The notes: generated by a model not told the origin, from the letters alone. Positions 33,784 through 42,424 are shown, counted from the stretch's first letter. The stretch is DNA of 64,000 nucleotides from Thermohalobaculum sp965263335 (GCA_965263335.1 CBDHHE010000001.1:868001-932000), one strand, 5' to 3'. A program made the numbers and translations.

Positions 33784-36177
33784 ATGGGAACGCCGCGAAC
33801 CTTTGAACGACCTTACGAGCGCGCAGGCGTGCTTGTGCCCGGTCTGCCGGTTCTGCCGGACGGGGTCCAACGTCATCCCGTGCCTGGCGGAGGTTCGCGC
33901 GTCCTGCCGATCGATGCGGGTGATGAAATCACAGTCGTCGACTGGGAGGGCCTGCAGCGGTGCGAACTGGTGTTCTTCGACGCCGACGGGCGCTCGGATG
34001 CCGGAATGATCGGCGGCACGGGATCAGGGCCGCCGAAAGGACTGCAAGCGATCCTGCTCTCAGGCGAAAGCTCCGCGAGACGTCTGCGCACCGAACTCGA
34101 AAAGCGTTCGCTCGATCTTGGCCGGGCGGACACTGTTTGCGCTCTCGGCGACGGCTCCCGGCCAGGTGACACCGAGACGTTCATCGCGCGCACTGACGGC
34201 ACGCTGATCATTGCTGCGCCCGGTGCGCCCATGGCACCAGACGCGCAGAATCCAGCGACCGAAATCGTGCTCTACATCAAGCGGGAAGCCCGATCGAACC
34301 TCAAAGTTTTGCGTGGACCGCCCGATCCTCTTGCCGAGCCTGTGGCGGACCTCAACATCCTGCCGGGTGAAGCCAAGGCCTTCGTCGTCAAATCCGGTCA
34401 ATACATCCAGATCCTCGATGTGCAGGGTCGCGAATGTTCCGACTTTCAGGCCTTCTCTCTGCGCGCGCTCGACAAGGGCATCGAACGCGAGATTGACCCG
34501 ACCACCACGCGCACGCTGATGGGATCGCTCTACCCTGCGCCTGGGATTTTCTCGAAGTACTGGAGCATCGATCAGGAGCCTCTCGTCGAGATCGTGCAAG
34601 ACACCTGCGGGCGCCATGATACCTTCGGGCTCGCCTGCACCGCACGCTACTACGAGGACCTCGGTTATCCGGGCCATGTGAACTGCTCGGAGAACATGAA
34701 CATTGATCTTGGCCGCTTCGACGTGCGCCCGCGCGGCGGATGGCCTGCGATCAATTTCTTCTACAACACCATGCTGGACGATGCGCATGCGCTCGGCATG
34801 GACGATCCCTGGTCACGCCCCGGCGACTATGTGCTCCTGCGTGCCCTCACCGATCTGGTGTGTGTCTCGACCGCTTGCCCGTGCGACATTGATGCGGCGA
34901 ACGGCTGGAACCCGACCGATATCCAGGTGCGCGTCTATGGCGAGGGCGAGGACTTCCAACGCTCGATCGGGTGGCGCCCCACGCCGGAGGCCGATGTCCG
35001 CATGACACAGAAAACCGCATTCCACGAGGGCTTTGCGCGCCATACCCGCGACTTCACCGAGTACAATGGCTACTGGCTGGCAAACGCGATGACCCAGCAC
35101 GGTGCTATCGGCGAGTATTGGGCCTGTCGTGAGAAAGCCGCGGTGATGGACCTCTCGCCGCTGCGCAAATACGAAGTGACCGGTCCGGACGCAGAAGCGC
35201 TCATGCAGCTTTGCGTCACGCGCAACATGAAGAAGCTCAGCACCGGGCAGGTCATCTACACGGCCATGTGCTACGAGCACGGCGGAATGATCGACGACGG
35301 TACGGTCTACCGGCTGGGCGAGAACAATTTCCGCTGGGTGGGCGGCAACGATGACAGCGGCCTGTGGCTGCGTCGGCAAGCGCAGGAGCGCGGTCTGAAC
35401 GCATGGGTGCGCTGTTCGACGGATCAGCTCTGCAACATCGCGGTTCAGGGACCGCTGTCACGGGCCATCCTGTCTGAAATTCTCTGGACGGCTCCGACGC
35501 AGCCGACCATCCAAGAGCTGGCATGGTTCCGCTTCGCCGTTGCGCGGCTCGGGGCCTTCGACGGCGCGGCCTGCGTCGTCAGCCGCACGGGCTACTCGGG
35601 TGAGCTTGGCTACGAACTGTTCTGTCACCCGAAGGATGCCCAAACCTTCTTCGATGCCGTTTGGGACGTGGGTGAGCCCATGGGGCTGGCCCCGCTGGGG
35701 CTCGAGGCGTTGAACATGCTGCGCATCGAAGCGGGATTGATCTTCGCGGGCTACGAGTTCTCGGATCAGACTGATCCCTTCGAAGCCGGCATCGGGTTCA
35801 CCGTACCGCTCAAGTCCAAGAACGATGACTTCATCGGCCGCGCCGCACTCGTGGAGCGCAAAGCGCATCCGCAACGCAAGCTTGTGGGTCTCGAACTGGA
35901 TGGCGGGGTTGTGCCGTCGACCGGCGACTGTGTCCGGATCGGCAAAGCGCAGGTCGGAGAGGTCACGTCTGCGATGCGCTCACCGTTTCTTGGCAAGGTG
36001 ATTGCGCTCGCGCGCCTGGATGCGACCCATGCAGACCCCGGTACGGATGTCGAGGTAGGTCAGCTCGATGGCCAGCAGAAACGGCTGATGGCCAAAGTGA
36101 CAGGATTTCCGCACTTCGATCCCGAAAAGAAGCGGGTGCGCGGCGAGTATCCCGATCCCGCGGTTCTCGAGCCGTAG
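33784..36177 (+). CDS. tdm: trimethylamine N-oxide demethylase (DUF1989-GcvT fusion)
   Basis: A 797-residue two-domain protein. Residues 1-405 form a DUF1989-type domain with a likely zinc site built from Cys275, His278, Cys301, Cys365 and Cys367 (the last two in STACPCDID). Residues 425-790 form a GcvT-like tetrahydrofolate-binding domain (NGYWLANAMTQHGAIGEYWACREKAAVMDLS, SRTGYSGELGYELFCHP, GLEALNMLRIEAGLIFAGYE). This architecture is that of Tdm, which splits TMAO to dimethylamine and formaldehyde, with the folate domain taking up the formaldehyde. It follows tmm by 46 bp. No convincing start upstream of the ATG at 33784 was needed. Confidence 0.93.
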   Translation: MGTPRTFERPYERAGVLVPGLPVLPDGVQRHPVPGGGSRVLPIDAGDEITVVDWEGLQRCELVFFDADGRSDAGMIGGTGSGPPKGLQAILLSGESSARRLRTELEKRSLDLGRADTVCALGDGSRPGDTETFIARTDGTLIIAAPGAPMAPDAQNPATEIVLYIKREARSNLKVLRGPPDPLAEPVADLNILPGEAKAFVVKSGQYIQILDVQGRECSDFQAFSLRALDKGIEREIDPTTTRTLMGSLYPAPGIFSKYWSIDQEPLVEIVQDTCGRHDTFGLACTARYYEDLGYPGHVNCSENMNIDLGRFDVRPRGGWPAINFFYNTMLDDAHALGMDDPWSRPGDYVLLRALTDLVCVSTACPCDIDAANGWNPTDIQVRVYGEGEDFQRSIGWRPTPEADVRMTQKTAFHEGFARHTRDFTEYNGYWLANAMTQHGAIGEYWACREKAAVMDLSPLRKYEVTGPDAEALMQLCVTRNMKKLSTGQVIYTAMCYEHGGMIDDGTVYRLGENNFRWVGGNDDSGLWLRRQAQERGLNAWVRCSTDQLCNIAVQGPLSRAILSEILWTAPTQPTIQELAWFRFAVARLGAFDGAACVVSRTGYSGELGYELFCHPKDAQTFFDAVWDVGEPMGLAPLGLEALNMLRIEAGLIFAGYEFSDQTDPFEAGIGFTVPLKSKNDDFIGRAALVERKAHPQRKLVGLELDGGVVPSTGDCVRIGKAQVGEVTSAMRSPFLGKVIALARLDATHADPGTDVEVGQLDGQQKRLMAKVTGFPHFDPEKKRVRGEYPDPAVLEP

Positions 36178-36254
36178 GAAAAAGGGCTCGGCGAGCGTAT
36201 CGCCAAGCCCCTGAGCGTTGCAGGGTCAGCGTTGCCGACCCTGACTGACATTCG

Positions 36255-36431
36255 TCACTTACCGTTCTGATCCGCGCGCTTGTAGGCGTCGAGCTCATGC
36301 TTGGCACCGACCACCATCGCCGCGACACAGCACACGATCGAGATGATCAACCACGTCATCTCGCTGCCGACCGCGGCATGGTAGGCGCCGGTGACACCGT
36401 TCCACGAAGCTTCTTCAAATGGCCATCCCAT
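36255..36431 (-). CDS. 58-aa membrane protein downstream of the ammonium transporter
   Basis: A short gene with a strong ribosome-binding site (AAAGGAG, 7 bp before the ATG at 36431). The protein starts MGWPFEEASWNG, has one transmembrane helix (MTWLIISIVCCVAAMVVGA, about residues 26-44), and ends in a charged tail KHELDAYKRADQNGK. It lies 25 bp after amt on the same strand and is co-transcribed with it. It could be an accessory subunit or regulator of Amt. No family name is known to me. Confidence 0.75.
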   Translation of the reverse strand: MGWPFEEASWNGVTGAYHAAVGSEMTWLIISIVCCVAAMVVGAKHELDAYKRADQNGK

Positions 36432-36456
36432 TTGCGTTCTCCTTTCTCTCGTTCGC

Positions 36457-37839
36457 CTATTCTGCGGCGACTGCTGACGGGGTGATGCCCTCTGGATAAG
36501 CTTGCGCCGGCACCTTCGTTGGATCGAGACCGTTGATCTCGGCAGCCTCGCCAACGCGGAGCAGACCGAACACCTTGAGGATCAGTGAGATCACATAGCC
36601 CGGCACGAAGCCCAGGAGGAACATGACAGCGGCCCCTACGAGCTGCCCCATGAAGCTGGTGGTGGCGATCGTGCCCGCATCTCCCTGCAGCGCGGGATAG
36701 CCTGTCGCGAAGATGCCAACCGCCATGACGCCCCAGAGCCCGAGCGTGCCGTGAATGGTCACCGCACCCACGGCGTCATCGATGCCCATCCGTTCGAGCA
36801 TTTTCGCCGCCGGAGCCGCGACTGCACCGCCAACAAAGCCGATGGCCATCGCCTGGGCTGGCTGCCACACGTCCAGACCCGAGGCGCAGGAGATGATTCC
36901 CCCAAGCGCGCCGGACATCATCCAGAATGGATCCCGGGTGATCATCCAGGCGCCTATGATGCCTCCAGCAAAGCCCATCAGGATGTTGAAGCTGAGCGCG
37001 CCCAGCGTGATCGGCGTTCCATAGATCGTGGCCCACTTGTCTCCGAACCAGGACCATGCCTCTCCGGGCACGATCACACACGCCATCAGGAAGCCCCAGA
37101 AGCCGACGATGATGAGCATCAGTCCGAAGCAGGTGAACGGCAGGTTGTGACCGCTGATGTGGTTGGCCGTGCCATCGGAGTTAAACTTCCCGATACGTGG
37201 TCCAAGGTTGATCAACACGCCGAGGGCAAAGAAGCCTGCAACGGCATGCACAAGACCTGCAGCACCAAAGTCGTGATAGCCCCATTCGGTGACCAGCCAT
37301 CCGTCGGAGTGCCAGCCCCAGGCTGCGGCGACGACCCACGCGAACGAGCCGAGCACGATGGCAAGGATGACGAAGCCGACCACCTGAATGCGCTCGATCA
37401 CGGCACCCGAGAAAATCGACGCCGTGGTTGCGGCGAAGAGCGTGAATGCACCCCAAAACACGCCTGTGGCGTTGTCGGAGAGGTTCGGCCCCTGAAGGTC
37501 ACTCCAGGGCCAATACGCCGCTGCAACCTCTGCGCCGGAAATGCCCATTGCACCCGCGCTGAGATCGATCCCGGTCGGAAACGCCCAATACACCCACCAG
37601 CCGAAGTAGTAGAACGTGGGCACCATGAATGCGAACGCGAGTATGTTTTTGATCCCGCTCGCGAGCACGTTCTTTTGGCGTGAAGCTCCCATTTCATAGG
37701 CCAGGAAGCCTGCATGAATGATCACCATCAATGGAATGGTGAGGTAGTAGTACATCTCGGCGAACATCGTGTTCGTCGTGCCAGCCTTTGCTTCCAGCTC
37801 AGCGACCTTTGACGCAAGCTCAGCAAGTTGCTCCTCCAT
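36457..37839 (-). CDS. amt: ammonium transporter (Amt family) with N-terminal heptad region
   Basis: A 460-residue polytopic ammonium channel. It has FYYFGWWVYWAFPTG, the FSGAVIERIQVVGFVILAIVLGS segment, YHDFGAAGLVHAVAGFFALG (first pore-region His), GGIISCASGLDVW and IDDAVGAVTIHGTLGLWGVMAVG (second pore His). Eleven or more membrane helices are visible. Before the first helix is a short heptad-like amphipathic stretch, LAELASKVAELEAKAG, that could form a coiled coil. I chose the ATG at 37839 with GGAGGG upstream; an in-frame TTG four codons earlier is weaker. Likely roles are scavenging ammonium and recapturing ammonium lost from amine breakdown. Confidence 0.95.
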   Translation of the reverse strand: MEEQLAELASKVAELEAKAGTTNTMFAEMYYYLTIPLMVIIHAGFLAYEMGASRQKNVLASGIKNILAFAFMVPTFYYFGWWVYWAFPTGIDLSAGAMGISGAEVAAAYWPWSDLQGPNLSDNATGVFWGAFTLFAATTASIFSGAVIERIQVVGFVILAIVLGSFAWVVAAAWGWHSDGWLVTEWGYHDFGAAGLVHAVAGFFALGVLINLGPRIGKFNSDGTANHISGHNLPFTCFGLMLIIVGFWGFLMACVIVPGEAWSWFGDKWATIYGTPITLGALSFNILMGFAGGIIGAWMITRDPFWMMSGALGGIISCASGLDVWQPAQAMAIGFVGGAVAAPAAKMLERMGIDDAVGAVTIHGTLGLWGVMAVGIFATGYPALQGDAGTIATTSFMGQLVGAAVMFLLGFVPGYVISLILKVFGLLRVGEAAEINGLDPTKVPAQAYPEGITPSAVAAE

Positions 37840-37926
37840 CGTTCCCTCCAACCTTGTTCTACATCGCCTATTTTAGTGGCCAATTTCGCGGCACTTTGCT
37901 GACGATTTGTGCATGCTAGACGAGAA

Positions 37927-37980
37927 CCAAATTATATCCAATCTCTCAATTCACTATTCCAATTATGATCCAATTGCGGG
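37927..37980 (-). promoter_or_regulatory. amt control region with helically phased CCAA boxes
   Basis: Four CCAA boxes begin at 37927, 37938, 37959 and 37970, that is at intervals of 11, 21 and 11 bp, all on one face of the helix. The two pairs read CCAAATTATATCCAAT and CCAATTATGATCCAAT. On the minus strand the distal box ends in GCAATTGGATCA, identical to 12 bp upstream of the gmaS-like operon. The whole stretch is AT-rich in GC-rich surroundings. It probably binds a transcription factor in common with that operon. Confidence 0.5.
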
Positions 37981-38133
37981 TGGCAGCACGGCGGAGCGGG
38001 ACTTCTCGACCACGCACGGCTCGTGATGGAGCGCAGGCGCGCATCCCAGACAATCTATGCGAGAATGAGGAAGGCACAGCGGCAACCGAAGACGCAGCCG
38101 CGCCGGCTCGCCCGCCGGTTCACGTACCGATGC

Positions 38134-38403
38134 TCAGTCCTGTGAGTCGCGCTTGAAGAAGGAGAAGAGGTGCTGCACCCAGGTCAGGACGAGGAACACC
38201 CCGATCGCCCAAAGCAGCAGCTCGAACGGACGAAACGGCGTGCCTTGCAACCAGCGCCCGACAAGATTGCCGCGCGGATGAAGTGCCTCGATGCCAAGGA
38301 GGCCCTCGCGCGGCCAAAGTTCGAACGTCCAGAAGCGCGACAGATAGACCAGCAAGAGCCCGACAAGTCCCGTGAGCACCAGCATCGCAATCCGGCCAGC
38401 CAT
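38134..38403 (-). CDS. 89-aa membrane protein, last gene of the Rieske operon
   Basis: The ATG at 38403 overlaps the previous stop (TGATG), marking translational coupling. The protein has two membrane helices (MLVLTGLVGLLLVYLSRFW and ELLLWAIGVFLVLTWVQHLF) separated by a hydrophilic loop of about 30 residues (PREGLLGIEALHPRGNLVGRW), with a short cytosolic tail FKRDSQD. Hydrophobic features point to a small integral subunit of the membrane complex encoded upstream. No family assigned. Confidence 0.7.
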   Translation of the reverse strand: MAGRIAMLVLTGLVGLLLVYLSRFWTFELWPREGLLGIEALHPRGNLVGRWLQGTPFRPFELLLWAIGVFLVLTWVQHLFSFFKRDSQD

Positions 38404-39170
38404 CACATCACCTCGATACTTGCCGGGTCCACCAGGAGCACCAGCAAGTCACCGCGGCGCTCGATCTCGCCTTCCAGCGCGACGAAACTGCCCACATGAT
38501 GGAGAAGTGCCGCGGGCATCGGACCGCCGTCCGGACCACCGACAAGGAGAAAGGCCGACCCTTCCACGGGTTGCGTGGACACGAACACGGGCGGGATATC
38601 TCCAATGATGCAAAGATTGGCACATGCCTTGTGCGCAAGACCCCTGCCCGGCCGCATGGCACCTGCGAGGCACTTGCCATCGCAGATCTCACCGGCGAGC
38701 CGCCAGCGCCCCAGGCGCTCGATCGCAATCTCTTGCGCCTCGCCATCTGCGGGCGCAAGACCGGCGTCACCACCTCTGAGCTGCAACATGTCCAGGTCGC
38801 CGCGCGAGACAAGCACACCGGAAGCGGTTGCAAACTGTCCCTCCAGCGGCGCGGCACGCCCGCGAGAGCTCGTCTTCCCGGCGCCGGACAGCATCAGAAC
38901 CCGGCCGGGCGCGATCTGATCCGTACCCTCTGTGATGAGCAATGTCGGGTAAGGGTCGAGCGACACTGTCCCTGTCACCGTCTGCCTGCCGTGGTCAAAC
39001 CGGAACGCGCCCGGACCGGGATCGTCCTGTGTACCGCCCGACACGAGCCCGATTGCCGCAAACAGGATCACCAGACCAACCGAGACCAAACCCAGAAACC
39101 TCCCGAGACCCGAAGGCACAGGCAGGTACCCCACAAAGAACGGCTCGTCAGGATTTGGCAGATTCTTCAA
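38403..39170 (-). CDS. membrane-anchored envelope protein of the Rieske operon (255 aa)
   Basis: A 255-residue protein with an N-terminal cytosolic stretch (MKNLPNPDEPFFVGYLPVPSGLGRF), one transmembrane helix (LGLVSVGLVILFAAIGLVSG, about residues 27-46) and a mainly beta periplasmic domain (QTVTGTVSLDPYPTLLITEG, RVLMLSGAG). Three clustered cysteines (GEICDGKCLAG, HKACANLCIIG) form two CxxxC pairs that could bind a metal or form disulfides; no CxxCH heme site is present. The start is TTG overlapping the previous stop (TTGA). I recognise no family; OB-like folding is a guess. Confidence 0.6.
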   Translation of the reverse strand: MKNLPNPDEPFFVGYLPVPSGLGRFLGLVSVGLVILFAAIGLVSGGTQDDPGPGAFRFDHGRQTVTGTVSLDPYPTLLITEGTDQIAPGRVLMLSGAGKTSSRGRAAPLEGQFATASGVLVSRGDLDMLQLRGGDAGLAPADGEAQEIAIERLGRWRLAGEICDGKCLAGAMRPGRGLAHKACANLCIIGDIPPVFVSTQPVEGSAFLLVGGPDGGPMPAALLHHVGSFVALEGEIERRGDLLVLLVDPASIEVM

Positions 39171-40225
39171 GCTGCGCCCCCTGTCGGGTCAACAGACACC
39201 GGCTCGACATAGGTGCCGGGTGGATTGGCGTTCGGATCGACAGTGACGACCCCGTCGCGAATTGCGACACGGTAGGTTGGCACCTTCTCGGTAAACGGCG
39301 CGGGTGAACAGCCATCGGCCAACCGGTACTGGAAGCCATGCCACGGGCACGTGACACAGCCATCGATCACCTTGCCTTCTCCGAGCGGGCCGTTCTGGTG
39401 CGCACAGGCATTCGATATTGCGGAGAGCTTCCCGCCTTCCCGAAAGACGGCAACACGCGCACCGGTCGAGAGCCGAGCAACACGCGCATAGCCTTCTCGG
39501 ATATCATCGACCCGGCAGATTTCCTCCCACGCCGCGGCACGTGTCTGCGGATCGCCTGACATGGTCTCGCGCCAAGCGGCTGCGATGTGAAGCCCCGCGA
39601 CGAGTGCCACGGACACTCCAACCACCAAGGCAAACGCCTGGTTCTGCAGGTCCTGCACCACCCCGAAGCTCACATGGGCGACAATCGCTGCATAGGCCGG
39701 ATAGATCAGGTAGTGCAGCGCCTTCCAGATCCGCGGTGTGAGGAATTTCAGCCAGAAGTCATGACTGGTGGTGGCGAGGATCGCCAGAACGATGATGCCG
39801 AAGATGCCAAACGCCTCGAACGGAAATCCGATGAGCTGTCCATAACTGGTGTTCGAGAACAGAAGTGCCTCGTACTTGTCGGACATCGAGAAAGCGAAAT
39901 ACCAATCAATGATATAGCCCGCATGCGTGATGGCCACGAACAGCGTCATCACCCCGAAGTGCCGCCGATTGTAGAGCAGAGGCAGAAACCGCCGGTCGAG
40001 CCGTGCAAGCGGGCCGATGCAAAGGATCACCGTCAGCATCAGGAACGCACAGGCACCGAACGCCCGCGCGTTGTGTACCTGAGTGTTGATCGGGCGCTCG
40101 TGGCCCAGGAGGCCCGGCGTCACGTGCACGAAGATCCAGAGGAACGCTCCGACACATGCGAGCATCACCGCATCGTAGAGCCACTTGTTCTGGTTCCACT
40201 GGACGGGAATGTACTTGACGCTCAT
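39167..40225 (-). CDS. ferric-reductase-like membrane heme domain fused to a Rieske [2Fe-2S] domain
   Basis: A 352-residue protein in two parts. Residues 15-215 hold five to six membrane helices of the ferric-reductase-like (cytochrome b561/NOX-like) kind, with candidate heme ligands His89, His101, His171 and His184. Residues 240-345 form a Rieske domain with CAH (Cys274, His276) and CPWH (Cys293, His296), the normal ligand set, plus YRLADGCSPAPFTEK. This arrangement moves electrons across the membrane to or from a [2Fe-2S] centre. The ATG overlaps the upstream stop (ATGA). The physiological donor and acceptor are unknown. Confidence 0.8.
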   Translation of the reverse strand: MSVKYIPVQWNQNKWLYDAVMLACVGAFLWIFVHVTPGLLGHERPINTQVHNARAFGACAFLMLTVILCIGPLARLDRRFLPLLYNRRHFGVMTLFVAITHAGYIIDWYFAFSMSDKYEALLFSNTSYGQLIGFPFEAFGIFGIIVLAILATTSHDFWLKFLTPRIWKALHYLIYPAYAAIVAHVSFGVVQDLQNQAFALVVGVSVALVAGLHIAAAWRETMSGDPQTRAAAWEEICRVDDIREGYARVARLSTGARVAVFREGGKLSAISNACAHQNGPLGEGKVIDGCVTCPWHGFQYRLADGCSPAPFTEKVPTYRVAIRDGVVTVDPNANPPGTYVEPVSVDPTGGAA

Positions 40226-40650
40226 TGGCTCTGTTCCGAGGGCGGTGCGATGCGTTGGGGCGCGTAGTTCGCCGGCCAGCTCTGTCGCAACACGAGCGCC
40301 ACCACGAAGATCGCCGGAATGACCACCCCCAGCACCAGCCAGACGCGCGCGTGTGCCCTGCGCGGGGGCGCATGCCGGAGCGTCCAGCGATCCCTCCCTG
40401 TCTCGAGCACCCACCAGCGCCAGAGCACAAGCGGCCAGAGCAGGACGACCCCGGGAAAGATCAGCGGGCGAAACACGTAGGCACCCCGCGCGTCCTCATC
40501 GATCCTGTCGATCCCGATTGTCAGGAATACAAGCGCGACGAGCGCACCGACCCCGGCCCACAGTTCAACAAGACCGAGGATTGTCATCGCGTTCATCATC
40601 GTCGGTGAGACTAGCGCAATGGCGTTGGTCCAGCCAATCACATCGTGCAA
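40222..40650 (-). CDS. hypothetical membrane protein, first gene of the Rieske operon
   Basis: A protein of up to 142 residues with three hydrophobic segments (LVELWAGVGALVALVFLTIG, FPGVVLLWPLVLWRWWVL, VWLVLGVVIPAIFVVALVL) joined by a basic loop (RDRWTLRHAPPRRAHAR). The exact start is uncertain: an ATG at 40650 has no clear ribosome-binding site, and ATGs at 40599 and 40587 would also leave all three helices. No family I recognise. Its stop overlaps the Rieske-fusion start, so the four genes 40650-38134 form one transcript. Confidence 0.6.
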   Translation of the reverse strand: MHDVIGWTNAIALVSPTMMNAMTILGLVELWAGVGALVALVFLTIGIDRIDEDARGAYVFRPLIFPGVVLLWPLVLWRWWVLETGRDRWTLRHAPPRRAHARVWLVLGVVIPAIFVVALVLRQSWPANYAPQRIAPPSEQSQ

Positions 40651-40762
40651 TTTGTGAAGCAGCGGTGTCCGGTCGGCAGGTTGGAGCGACGCAGGAACTC
40701 ATGCTGGCCCTGACCTGGGCTCGACGCTATTCTGGCGACCGGCCAACCTCAGGGACTTTCAT

Positions 40763-42424
40763 ATGACGCCCGCCCGCCTGCTAAAACCGAGTGTGCTCGC
40801 CCTCTCCGCTCTGATCGTCGGCATGCTCGCACTACTGATGGCACCGGGCACCGCCCTCGCTGAGGTGCGACTAGCGCTCGTAGTTGGCAACGGCGCCTAC
40901 AAAACAGGCCCGCTGCGCAACCCGGGCAATGATGCCAGCTCCGTGGGCAGCGCGCTCGAGGCATCCGGCTTCACGGTAACAACTCTCGTTGATGCCGACC
41001 GGGAGGCGATGAAACGCGGCATCCGGGCGTTCGCCGAGACGTTGCGTGGCGCCGGCGAGGATTCGGTCGCGGTGTTCTATTACGCAGGGCACGGGGTGCA
41101 GGTGAAGGGGCGCAACTATCTGGTCCCGTTGAAGGCAGAACTGACCAGCGCCGCAGATGTCGAATTCGAAACCATCGAGGCACAATGGGTGCTGGATCTG
41201 ATCGGCGACAGCCGGGCGGGTCTCAGCGTCATCATCCTGGATGCCTGCCGCAACAATCCGTTCCGCGCGATCTCCCGTTCGGCTGACCGTGGGCTCGCCC
41301 GAATGGACGCGCCGCGGGGATCGATCCTGGCCTACTCGACAGCACCCGGAGAGGTGGCTCTCGACGGCGAAGGCACGAACAGCCCCTATACGGCGGCCCT
41401 CGCGAAGGCGATGCGCGTCCCAGGTCTCAAGATCGAGGAGATGTTCAAGCAGGTCCGTCGCGAAGTGCTCGCGGCAACGGGCGACCGCCAGATACCATGG
41501 GAAAGCTCATCTCTGATCGGCGACTTCTACTTCAGCGGATCGGCAGGAGTGACCACAGCCGCCTTGACGCCGCAGACCCCTCAGGCTGCCCCCGTGAGCC
41601 CGGGAAAGAGCTTCCGCGACTGTCCAGACTGTCCCGAAATGAAGTCGGTTGCGGGTGGCCGCTTCCTGCTCGGTTCCGCGTCGAACGAACCGGGCAGAAC
41701 TCCTCCCGAGGGGCCCCAGATCGAGGTCAGCCTGCGCCCCTATGCCATCGGCACCAACGAGGTGACCATTGGACAGTTCCGCCGCTTCGTTGAGGAGACC
41801 GGTCACAAGATGCACGCTGGGTGCTGGCACTGGGCCCTGACCTGGCTGTGGGATACGGGCCGCACATGGCAGAACCCGGGATGGAAGCAGACAGACCGTC
41901 ATCCGATCATGTGCACGACATGGCACGACGCTGCAGCCTATGCCGAGTGGCTGAGCGCCAAGACAGGACAACGCTACCGCCTGCCCTCCGAGGCGGAGTG
42001 GGAGTTTGCAGCCGGCGGCGGGGAAGGCCGGGCACCCTGGGGGACAAACCCTGATCTGGCCTGCCTCGATGCCAACATCTATGATCGTTCGATGGTCGAC
42101 GCGTATGGTGCCTGGTACAGCCATGCAGGGTGTGCAGACGCCTTCGCGGAGTCCGCGCCGGTCGGCTCGCTCAAACCGAACCAGATCGGGATCTACGACA
42201 TGATCGGCAACGCGTGGGAGTGGACACAGGACTGCTGGAACGCCGCACATACCGGTCATCCGGACAACGGGGCCGCACGCCAGACCGGTGACTGCAATCT
42301 GCGTGTGCGCAAGGGCGGCAGCTTCGCCTCGCCCGCAGAATGGTACCGTCCGGCGTGGCGCGAGGGTGGAGTAGCAAAGGACCCGAACATCTATGGCGGG
42401 TTCCGGGTGGCGCGCGACATGTAA
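40763..42424 (+). CDS. secreted caspase-like (C14) protease fused to a SUMF1/FGE-sulfatase domain
   Basis: A 553-residue protein with a Sec signal peptide (VLALSALIVGMLALLMAPGTALA, about residues 11-33). Residues 36-250 are a caspase-fold domain with the catalytic dyad His110 (VFYYAGHGVQ) and Cys162 (ILDACRNNPF). Residues 285-550 are a formylglycine-generating-enzyme-like domain: GGRFLLGSASNEPGRTP, ATNEVTIGQFRRFVEETGH (in variant form), YRLPSEAEWEFAAGGG, IYDMIGNAWEWTQDCW, and KGGSFASPAEWYRPAWREG. Both halves look intact. Such fusions occur in bacteria with no settled role. It diverges from the Rieske operon. Confidence 0.85.
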   Translation: MTPARLLKPSVLALSALIVGMLALLMAPGTALAEVRLALVVGNGAYKTGPLRNPGNDASSVGSALEASGFTVTTLVDADREAMKRGIRAFAETLRGAGEDSVAVFYYAGHGVQVKGRNYLVPLKAELTSAADVEFETIEAQWVLDLIGDSRAGLSVIILDACRNNPFRAISRSADRGLARMDAPRGSILAYSTAPGEVALDGEGTNSPYTAALAKAMRVPGLKIEEMFKQVRREVLAATGDRQIPWESSSLIGDFYFSGSAGVTTAALTPQTPQAAPVSPGKSFRDCPDCPEMKSVAGGRFLLGSASNEPGRTPPEGPQIEVSLRPYAIGTNEVTIGQFRRFVEETGHKMHAGCWHWALTWLWDTGRTWQNPGWKQTDRHPIMCTTWHDAAAYAEWLSAKTGQRYRLPSEAEWEFAAGGGEGRAPWGTNPDLACLDANIYDRSMVDAYGAWYSHAGCADAFAESAPVGSLKPNQIGIYDMIGNAWEWTQDCWNAAHTGHPDNGAARQTGDCNLRVRKGGSFASPAEWYRPAWREGGVAKDPNIYGGFRVARDM

